DNA of 11,779 bases from the NCBI GenBank assembly GCA_002315935.1, contig DCII01000018.1:11432-23210 (forward strand), given 5' to 3'. How positions within the stretch are numbered: position 1 is the first letter of the stretch; the number at the start of each line of letters is the position of its first letter. The notes under the pieces are model-generated. The model was not told the DNA's origin. It did no database searches and was given only the letters and a program-made list of their open reading frames with translations. Shown in pieces: positions 1 through 5,636 of the stretch. The position numbers and the translations under genes were made by a program. This DNA comes from Ruminococcaceae bacterium UBA1730. GTDB taxonomy: Bacteria; Bacillota; Clostridia; Oscillospirales; Acutalibacteraceae.

Positions 1-91
1 CACAAAGTATTCCTGTGGTTTTGTGTCTTTTTCACGCCGAAAACATACTCGAAAATCTCGCTTGCCGATTTAATCAGCGTTTCCTTAAAAA
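1..91. other. Left-edge leader, content unresolved
   Basis: No gene can be called with confidence here. CACAAA at 1-6 can pair with TTTGTG at 20-25, followed by a T-rich run (26-32), so this may be the clipped end of an upstream terminator. The + strand frame starting at base 1 is open until a TGA at 103-105, just before the iorA start, but its translation is rich in aromatic residues and looks non-coding. The - strand frame across bases 1-90 gives a more protein-like reading (KETLIKSASEIFEYVFGVKK) but has no ATG. I see no convincing promoter for the operon that follows. Confidence 0.3.
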
Positions 92-106
92 ATGAGGAAC
101 TTTGAA

Positions 107-1921
107 ATGGCAAAAGAATTTATAATGGGTAACGAAGCAATAGCTCTCGGTGCAATGGCGGCAGGAGTGAAGGTTGTTGCAGGTTATCCCGGAACACCCT
201 CAACGGAAGTGCTTGAAACAATTGCAAAACGCAATGACGGAAGCATCTATGTTGAATGGTCAGTAAATGAAAAAGCAGGTCTTGAGGTCGCCGCAGGAGC
301 GGCATATGCAGGAGCAAGGTCTCTTGTAACAATGAAGCAGGTCGGATTGAACGTTGCATCTGACCCTCTCATGTGCCTTGAATATATCGGAATCAAGGGC
401 GGCATGGTTGTTATGGTTGCGGATGACCCGGGTCCGATTTCTTCGCAGACAGAGCAGGATACAAGGACACAGGCATTCTTTTCGAAGCTTCCGCTCTTTG
501 ACCCGTCAACGGTTCAGGAAGCATACGAAATGATGATTGAAGCCTTTGATTTTTCGGAGAAATACGGCACTCCCGTTTTCTTCCGTTCAACAACAAGAGT
601 ATGTCACGGCTACGCTTCAATTGATGTCAAAGAGCCGTCTGAATATCATAAATATGAAGTTGAGGGATTTGTTAAAGATTCTTCAAAGTGGGTTATATTC
701 CCCCGCCTTTCGCTTCAGAACCACAAAAAGATAGTTGAAAGAAATATTCAGCTCTCTGATATTTTTTCGGAATACGAAAGAAACTTTATCATTTCCGAAA
801 ACGATAAGAATTGCAGAAAAGGCATTGCAACTCACAGCATAAGCTATTGCTACGCAATGGAAAATCTTGACGAAAGCAATATGCTCCGCACTTTCAGAGT
901 TGCAACTCCGCATCCTTTCCCCGAAAAGAAAGCACTTGAATTTCTTGAAGGGCTCGACGAAGTTCTCTGCATTGAAGAACTTGACCCTGTTATAGAAAAG
1001 GAACTTATTTTTATCTGCGGAAAATATAATCTCAAAACAAAGATTCTCGGTAAAATGAGTGGCAACATCAAGGTTGCAGGCGAAAACACGGTTGAGAGCG
1101 TTGGAGAAGCAATCAATGTTTTCCTCGGAAAAGAATCCGAAAAAGCAACCGAAAATGATGCTCCGGCTCTTCCTGTTCGTCCTCCCGTTCTCTGTGCAGG
1201 TTGTCCTCACAGAGCATCATTCTACGCAGTAAAAGAAGCGATGAAGGGCAAAAAAACTCTTTATTGCGGCGACATCGGATGCTACACTCTCGGCAATGCA
1301 AAACCGCTTGATATGGTTGACACCTGCCTTTGTATGGGTGCAGGAATCAACATTGCACAGGGTATCGGTCATCTTGAGCCGGACACAAGCTGTTTTGCTT
1401 TTGTCGGCGATTCAACATTCTTTGCCTCGGGAATAACCGGCGTTATCAACGCTTTCTATAATCAGTCAAATATGACTCTCATTGTGCTTGACAATTCAAC
1501 AACTGCAATGACCGGTCATCAGCCTCACCCAGGCACAGGCAAAACAATGATGGGCGAAATCGTTTCGAAGGTCAGCATAGAAAATGTTCTGCGTGCAATC
1601 GGTCTTGAAACGGTTGTAACCGTTGACCCTCTTAAGCTCGGCGAAGCAATCAGCACGGTCAAAGAGGTTTCCTCAAAGTCGGGAGTTAAAGCAATTATTT
1701 TCAAATCCCCCTGCGTTGCGATTATCAAGCCAACAGGCAAGAATATTATTGATTCGGAAAAATGTACCAACTGCAAATCCTGCATAAAAAAGCTCGGTTG
1801 CCCTGCAATCGTTCTCAAGGACGGCAAGGTTGCAATTGATGAAACGCTTTGCACGGGATGCGGAATATGCGGCGAGGTCTGCCCGTTCGGAGCAATCGGC
1901 GGAGGTGAAGGCAATGAGTAA
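107..1921 (+). CDS. iorA: Indolepyruvate:ferredoxin oxidoreductase, alpha subunit
   Basis: Catalytic subunit of the anaerobic enzyme that oxidatively decarboxylates indolepyruvate and other aryl-pyruvates with CoA, giving aryl-acetyl-CoA, CO2 and reduced ferredoxin; cytoplasmic. I start it at 107 (MAKEFIMGNEAIALG, 604 aa) because GAGGA at 94-98 sits 8 bases upstream; an in-frame ATG at 92 has no ribosome site. The N-terminal part is the pyrimidine-type thiamine domain (AGYPGTPSTEVLE). CAGCPHR begins at Cys363 and opens the second thiamine-binding half, with GDS at 434-436 and Asn463 (VLDNSTTAMTG) forming the diphosphate/Mg site. The C-terminus is a two-cluster ferredoxin domain: Cys553/556/559/565 and Cys582/585/588/592. 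Length and domain order match full-length IorA. It overlaps iorB by 8 bases, so the subunits are probably translationally coupled. Aromatic substrate preference is inferred from family and the neighbouring ligase. Confidence 0.96.
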   Translation: MAKEFIMGNEAIALGAMAAGVKVVAGYPGTPSTEVLETIAKRNDGSIYVEWSVNEKAGLEVAAGAAYAGARSLVTMKQVGLNVASDPLMCLEYIGIKGGMVVMVADDPGPISSQTEQDTRTQAFFSKLPLFDPSTVQEAYEMMIEAFDFSEKYGTPVFFRSTTRVCHGYASIDVKEPSEYHKYEVEGFVKDSSKWVIFPRLSLQNHKKIVERNIQLSDIFSEYERNFIISENDKNCRKGIATHSISYCYAMENLDESNMLRTFRVATPHPFPEKKALEFLEGLDEVLCIEELDPVIEKELIFICGKYNLKTKILGKMSGNIKVAGENTVESVGEAINVFLGKESEKATENDAPALPVRPPVLCAGCPHRASFYAVKEAMKGKKTLYCGDIGCYTLGNAKPLDMVDTCLCMGAGINIAQGIGHLEPDTSCFAFVGDSTFFASGITGVINAFYNQSNMTLIVLDNSTTAMTGHQPHPGTGKTMMGEIVSKVSIENVLRAIGLETVVTVDPLKLGEAISTVKEVSSKSGVKAIIFKSPCVAIIKPTGKNIIDSEKCTNCKSCIKKLGCPAIVLKDGKVAIDETLCTGCGICGEVCPFGAIGGGEGNE

Positions 1922-2486
1922 GAATATCATTCTCTGCGGAGTCGGCGGTCAGGGCACGGTTCTTGCATCAAAGCTTCTTTCAGCCGCTTCAATGGCGAAG
2001 GGTCTTCCCGTTAAATCGGCAGAAACAATCGGCATGGCTCAGCGTGGCGGAAGCGTCACAAGCCATATCAGAATCGGTGACGGTGCATATTCTCCGCTCA
2101 TTCCCATGGGCAAGGCAGATGTAATTATCGCATTTGAGCCTGCTGAAGCGGTCAGAATGCTTCCGTATCTCAAGGAAAGCGGAGCTGTTATCGTCAACAG
2201 CAGACCCGTTATGCCGGTTACTGCGGCACTCGGCGGTTCAGACTATAACGGAAAAGAAATGACCGATTATCTTGCTGAAAAAATCGACAATCTGACAGTA
2301 ATTGACACCGACAAAGCCTGCGAAGAGCTTGGCTCATCAAAGGTTATCAATGTTCTTCTGCTCGGAGCGGCAATAAGCAAATGCGACATTGGACTTTCAA
2401 AGGAAGACATACGCAACGCCATCGGCAGGATAGTTCCCGAAAAGTTTCACGCCCTCAATTTCAGGGCTTTGGATTATATCGGATAA
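1914..2486 (+). CDS. iorB: Indolepyruvate:ferredoxin oxidoreductase, beta subunit
   Basis: Partner subunit of IorA (190 aa), corresponding to the gamma-type domain of pyruvate/2-ketoacid:ferredoxin oxidoreductases. The ATG at 1914 lies inside the end of iorA and is preceded by GGAGGTG at 1900-1906. The protein begins MSKNIILCGVGGQGTVLASK, with the glycine-rich CGVGGQG motif at residues 8-14 that is diagnostic for this domain, followed by the conserved ETIGMAQRGGSV segment and the PLIPMGKADVIIAFEP stretch. Length is normal for IorB. No signal peptide or membrane segment is visible, so it is cytoplasmic. The 8-base overlap with iorA suggests matched production of a complex of both subunits. The gene is intact, and base composition does not differ from its neighbours. 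Confidence 0.95.
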   Translation: MSKNIILCGVGGQGTVLASKLLSAASMAKGLPVKSAETIGMAQRGGSVTSHIRIGDGAYSPLIPMGKADVIIAFEPAEAVRMLPYLKESGAVIVNSRPVMPVTAALGGSDYNGKEMTDYLAEKIDNLTVIDTDKACEELGSSKVINVLLLGAAISKCDIGLSKEDIRNAIGRIVPEKFHALNFRALDYIG

Positions 2487-2498
2487 GGAGAGCTGAAA

Positions 2499-3734
2499 AT
2501 GAAAATCAACGAATCCCAGATTAAGCAGGTCAACGCCGAAATTGAACAGCTTATCAAGGCTGACAGCTTCTACGGACAGCGTCTCAAGGAACACGGCATC
2601 AGCGGAATTGAAACAGTTGAAGACTTTGAAAAGCTTCCGTTTTCCGAAAAGAAAGACCTTCGTGACGCCTATCCTCTCGGACTTATGACCGCTCCCGAAG
2701 AGAAAATTGTCAGAATTCATTCATCATCAGGCACAACCGGTCTGCCCGTTATCATTCCTTATACTCAGAAGGATGTTGATGTGTGGGCAGAGATGTTCAA
2801 AAGATGCTACGAAATGGCAGGAATAACAAATCTTGACAGAATTCATATCACTCCGGGATATGGTCTCTGGACTGCTGGAATAGGTTTTCAGGCAGGAGCG
2901 GAAAAGCTCGGTGCTATGGTTATTCCCATGGGTCCCGGCAACACGGATAAACAGCTTCAGATGATGAGTGACCTCGGTTCAACCGTTCTCTGTGCGACAT
3001 CTTCTTATGCACTTCTTCTTGCCGAAGAAATCGAAAAGCGTGGAATAAAGGATAAAATAAAGCTCAAAAAAGGCGTTATCGGTTCGGAGCGTTGGGGCGA
3101 AAAAATGAGAAACAGAATCACCAACGAGCTTGGAATTGAAATCTATGATATTTACGGACTTACCGAGATTTACGGACCCGGAATCGGAATAAGCTGCAAA
3201 TACGACTGCGGAATGCACTACTGGGATGATTATATCTACATCGAAATCATTGACCCCGTTACTCTTAAGCCTGTTCCCGACGGCGAAATGGGTGAGGTTG
3301 TTATCACAACTCTCTGCAAGGAGGGTGCTCCGCTCATCAGATACAGAACTCACGACCTTTCAAAAATCATTCCCGGCGAATGCGAATGCAAAAGCAAATT
3401 CCCCCGTCTCGGAACAATTATGGGCAGAACTGACGATATGATGAAAATTAAGGGCGTCAATGTTTTCCCGAGCCAGATTGAAGAAGTGCTTGCAATGTTC
3501 CACGAAATTTCAAGCGAATATCAGATAAGAATTTCTCATCTTGACGGCAAGGACACAATGAGAATTTATGTTGAAACAACGGGCGATGTTGATTTCATCG
3601 ACTTAAGCAAGAGAATTGCGGAAAAGGTCAAGAGCAAAATCGGATTCACTCCGCTTGTTAAGGTTGTCGAAATGGGCGTTCTTCCGAGAAGCGAAAAAAA
3701 ATCAAAAAGAGTTTTTGACGAAAGATACGAATAA
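2499..3734 (+). CDS. paaK: Phenylacetate-CoA ligase-like adenylate-forming enzyme
   Basis: Member of the PaaK branch of the ANL (acyl-CoA synthetase) superfamily, which converts an arylacetate, ATP and CoA to arylacetyl-CoA, AMP and pyrophosphate. Visible motifs in the 411-aa product are the P-loop-like HSSSGTTGLPV (74-84) followed by the YT pair at 88-89, YDIYGLTEIYGPG (216-228), RYRTHDLSKI (281-290), the hinge-region GRTDDMMKIKGVNVFPSQIEEVL (309-331) and the C-terminal LPRSEKKSKRVFDER, whose lysines include the likely catalytic one. AAGGAG at 2486-2491 precedes the ATG. It follows iorB by 12 bases and ends the operon. Compared with many PaaK proteins (about 430 aa) the N-terminus is short, beginning just before the region aligned with FYGQRLKEHGI. 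In this context it may recycle arylacetates into substrates for reductive carboxylation by IorAB, or work with arylacetyl-CoA made by IorAB; the exact acid is not determinable from sequence. Confidence 0.9.
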   Translation: MKINESQIKQVNAEIEQLIKADSFYGQRLKEHGISGIETVEDFEKLPFSEKKDLRDAYPLGLMTAPEEKIVRIHSSSGTTGLPVIIPYTQKDVDVWAEMFKRCYEMAGITNLDRIHITPGYGLWTAGIGFQAGAEKLGAMVIPMGPGNTDKQLQMMSDLGSTVLCATSSYALLLAEEIEKRGIKDKIKLKKGVIGSERWGEKMRNRITNELGIEIYDIYGLTEIYGPGIGISCKYDCGMHYWDDYIYIEIIDPVTLKPVPDGEMGEVVITTLCKEGAPLIRYRTHDLSKIIPGECECKSKFPRLGTIMGRTDDMMKIKGVNVFPSQIEEVLAMFHEISSEYQIRISHLDGKDTMRIYVETTGDVDFIDLSKRIAEKVKSKIGFTPLVKVVEMGVLPRSEKKSKRVFDERYE

Positions 3735-3740
3735 AAATAA

Positions 3741-3776
3741 GGAGCTGTGATTTTTCTTTTCACAGCTCCGCTTTTT
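3741..3776. terminator. Bidirectional intrinsic terminator
   Basis: GGAGCTGTGA (3741-3750) pairs perfectly with TCACAGCTCC (3760-3769) across a 9-base loop, followed by GC and five T's on the + strand. Read on the - strand, the same hairpin is followed by a T-rich stretch (complement of 3731-3740). It lies between the 3' ends of the paaK-like gene and the convergent metallophosphoesterase gene and should stop transcription from both sides. The T-run overlaps the stop codon of the - strand gene by two bases. Confidence 0.93.
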
Positions 3777-4635
3777 ATATGAAATCGTATTTATAAATAA
3801 CTTCTCTGAATGCTCCTGCCGCACAGAACTGCGGTGTTCCGTTATCGAGCGTTGCAATAATTTCTTCGTGAAGATGACCTGCAATGACCGCCTTGATTTT
3901 ATCGCATGAATTGCAGATTTTAACGAATTCCGTTGTTGTTTCGTCTGAATGCTGCTGTCTGCGGCGGTGCTTACTTAAACCTGCAAGAAGCTTTTCCGGA
4001 CAACCCGTCAGATAAGGCGGTTCATCAGGTGCTTTGCCGTTCATGATTTTTTTATATGTATCGGCTGAATAAACAGGATTATGAATCACAAGCACAACCG
4101 GAATATCACCATCAAGCTCCTTCTTCAACGCTTCGAGATGCTTCGGGAGAATATAATAATAGCCGTCATCAACAGTGATGAACTTAACGCCGTTTATTAT
4201 TTTCACTCCGAATTCGATACCCTGCGGCAATGCCTTTTCAACATCCGCAAGGCTCTGCATTTTATAGGCTTCGTCTTCCCACGCTTCGCCCACATACTGA
4301 CTGAATTCATGATTGCCTGCACACATTATAACATTGATTCCGCCAAAGAATTTCTTTGCGTAGTCAAGGTTTGCAAGCGAAACGAAATCTATAAAATCGC
4401 CTGTATGGATAACGGAAATATCACCGTTTTCAATGATTGAATGAATCTCTTCTTCAATCTGCTTCTGCCTGTCGGGATTGCCGTTTGTGAAACCGTTTAT
4501 TCTTCTTTCGGCAAGCCTTCTTTTTTCTTCGCAGTCTCTTTCATCCGCAAAGCAGATATGGTCATCCGAAAAATGATAAACCGAAAACGGCTTTTCAGCT
4601 CCGACCTTTATTTCAAAATTCTTTATTTCAATCAT
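3775..4635 (-). CDS. Calcineurin-like metallophosphoesterase
   Basis: A 286-aa cytoplasmic protein with the full set of metallophosphoesterase motifs: Asp24-x-His26 (SDDH), GDFID at 79-83, GNHE at 107-110, His185 (VIHNP) and GHLH at 253-256. These residues hold the two-metal centre used to hydrolyse phosphomonoesters or diesters. The substrate is not evident. I start it at the ATG at 4635; a GTG directly before it is also in frame but gives only one more residue. The ATG shares a base with the TGA of the upstream isomerase-like gene (TGATG), and I see no clear ribosome site of its own, so translation is probably by re-initiation after the upstream gene. A basic patch (KHRRRQQH, 222-229) precedes the last motif. 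Pairing with a sugar isomerase-like protein beside glycosidases suggests, but does not show, a sugar phosphate or phosphodiester substrate. Confidence 0.9.
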   Translation of the reverse strand: MIEIKNFEIKVGAEKPFSVYHFSDDHICFADERDCEEKRRLAERRINGFTNGNPDRQKQIEEEIHSIIENGDISVIHTGDFIDFVSLANLDYAKKFFGGINVIMCAGNHEFSQYVGEAWEDEAYKMQSLADVEKALPQGIEFGVKIINGVKFITVDDGYYYILPKHLEALKKELDGDIPVVLVIHNPVYSADTYKKIMNGKAPDEPPYLTGCPEKLLAGLSKHRRRQQHSDETTTEFVKICNSCDKIKAVIAGHLHEEIIATLDNGTPQFCAAGAFREVIYKYDFI

Positions 4636-5459
4636 CACGGCATATAGGGGTCAACATCTGTGCCGTAATCCTCGGGCATAATGAACTGACTGATATACTT
4701 AATTGTGAAATCTATTCCCCACTGACCTTTTTTGCCCTTCCAGTATCTTGAATGGGGTTCAATCGAAAGCATTCCGTTATAGTCCTTTGTGTAGAGAACA
4801 TCCATAAGTCCTCCCCAATTAATCTGGTCAAGACCTGCGGGAGCATCATCATAGCCTTCCCCTGCAACATAGAGAATACCTTTGATATGAACATGAACAA
4901 CTCTGTCGCCCCAGTCACGAAGCTCCTTGAGGTAATCATCGCCTCTGTTGATGCAATGGGAAGCATCATATTTGATTCCGAGCTTCGGAAGAGCAGTGTG
5001 AACAACGCTCCATGCCTTGTCGTTATAAACAAAGTTTGCCCAGTCGCAGTTATAGGTCGCTATCTGAACATTCTTGCCCTGTGCATAGTCGATAAGGTGA
5101 GAAATATATGCAATTGCGTTATTGCAGTTTTCGTAGAAGCTCATTGAATCAATGTAGTTGACTCCGACATTATAAACGGGACAGCCGATGATTGAAGCGG
5201 CATCAATGAGTGCTTCATCGCTGTGAACAGCAGATGCAATAGCTTTGCCGTCTGCATCAACTCTTTCCATTCCCCATCTGCCCATTGAGCCGACTGCAAC
5301 TCCGTATTTTTCGCTGTTGCCCTTGATTTCCTGTGCTCTTGAAAGGAATTCATCTGCATCATAATTATGGTTAACGCAGAATTCAACCGCACCAAGTCCT
5401 CTTGCTTTTACATATCTGAAATTCTCTTCATTCCAGCCTTCAATCATACCGAGTTTCAT
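4635..5459 (-). CDS. Sugar phosphate isomerase/epimerase-like TIM-barrel protein
   Basis: A 274-aa member of the xylose isomerase-like TIM-barrel / AP endonuclease 2 superfamily. It probably interconverts or epimerises a keto sugar or sugar derivative using a divalent metal. Characteristic strand-end motifs are GAVEF (Glu26), KYDASHC (Asp165, His168), RVVHVHIKG (His189, His191) and LSIEPH (Glu234). At the fourth strand, where many family members carry a metal-binding Glu, the sequence is QIATYNCDW, so the metal site may differ. The start is the ATG at 5459, with GAGG at 5468-5471 eight bases upstream; a GTG nine bases earlier lies inside the ribosome site and is unlikely. It is the first gene of a two-gene operon with its own promoter, diverging from the mannosidase operon. 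It could equally be an inosose or hydroxypyruvate isomerase-type enzyme; specificity is unknown. Confidence 0.87.
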   Translation of the reverse strand: MKLGMIEGWNEENFRYVKARGLGAVEFCVNHNYDADEFLSRAQEIKGNSEKYGVAVGSMGRWGMERVDADGKAIASAVHSDEALIDAASIIGCPVYNVGVNYIDSMSFYENCNNAIAYISHLIDYAQGKNVQIATYNCDWANFVYNDKAWSVVHTALPKLGIKYDASHCINRGDDYLKELRDWGDRVVHVHIKGILYVAGEGYDDAPAGLDQINWGGLMDVLYTKDYNGMLSIEPHSRYWKGKKGQWGIDFTIKYISQFIMPEDYGTDVDPYMP

Positions 5460-5501
5460 TAAAAACACCTCAATAATTTTTTTTATTTTCCGCCGGAATT
5501 C

Positions 5502-5530
5502 ATTATATCATCAACATATATAAATGTAAA
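5502..5530 (-). promoter_or_regulatory. Sigma-A promoter of the isomerase/phosphoesterase operon
   Basis: Reading the - strand, TTTACA (5525-5530) and a perfect TATAAT (5502-5507) are separated by 17 bases. Transcription should begin near 5495, giving a leader of roughly 35 bases before the ATG at 5459. The boxes fit the vegetative consensus at 5/6 and 6/6. Confidence 0.85.
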
Positions 5531-5552
5531 TAAATAATGATAAATAAATAAT
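5527..5552. repeat. Tandem 12-base AT-rich direct repeat
   Basis: TAAATAAATAAT occurs at 5527-5538 and again, identically, at 5541-5552, separated by GA. It lies between the two divergent promoters and overlaps the leftward -35 box by four bases. It is followed by the perfect palindrome ATAAATATTTAT (5553-5564). It could act as an UP element for RNA polymerase, a flexible or curved spacer, or a binding site. The low complexity means chance is also possible. Confidence 0.6.
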
Positions 5553-5563
5553 ATAAATATTTA

Positions 5564-5577
5564 TTGCATATACGCAA
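5564..5577. promoter_or_regulatory. Operator-like palindrome over the -35 box
   Basis: TTGCATATACGCAA is a 14-base palindrome with a single mismatched pair (the A and C at positions 5 and 10). It covers the whole rightward -35 hexamer. Its form resembles operators of GntR/HutC-type sugar repressors, such as the TTGTATATACAA type known for TreR of Bacillus. The regulator family is inferred; no regulator gene is in the window. Confidence 0.55.
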
Positions 5578-5592
5578 CATCTATGGTATAGT
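5564..5592 (+). promoter_or_regulatory. Sigma-A promoter of the mannosidase operon
   Basis: TTGCAT (5564-5569) and TATAGT (5587-5592) are 17 bases apart. Transcription should start near 5599, leaving a leader of about 38 bases before the ATG at 5637. The -35 box lies inside a near-perfect palindrome, which suggests repression at this promoter. Confidence 0.8.
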
Positions 5593-5636
5593 AATTACAA
5601 TATGGGCTTTTGTCCACAAATCATAGGAGACCGGAT

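Noticed and set aside
62..90. Promoter TTGCCG-17-TTAAAA for the iorA operon
   Set aside because: The -10 box matches poorly (3/6) and would put the transcription start on top of the iorA start codon, leaving no ribosome site.
92..106. Earlier in-frame ATG for iorA at 92
   Set aside because: It has no ribosome site; GAGGA at 94-98 is correctly spaced for the ATG at 107, whose protein start matches the family.
683..1210. Long - strand open frame (175 codons) inside iorA
   Set aside because: It lies wholly within the intact iorA gene, has no ribosome site or recognisable motif, and is a shadow of the coding bias on the other strand.
5527..5564. CRISPR-like or plasmid iteron array
   Set aside because: There are only two copies of a low-complexity AT motif, separated by two bases; no spacers, Cas genes or replication gene are present.
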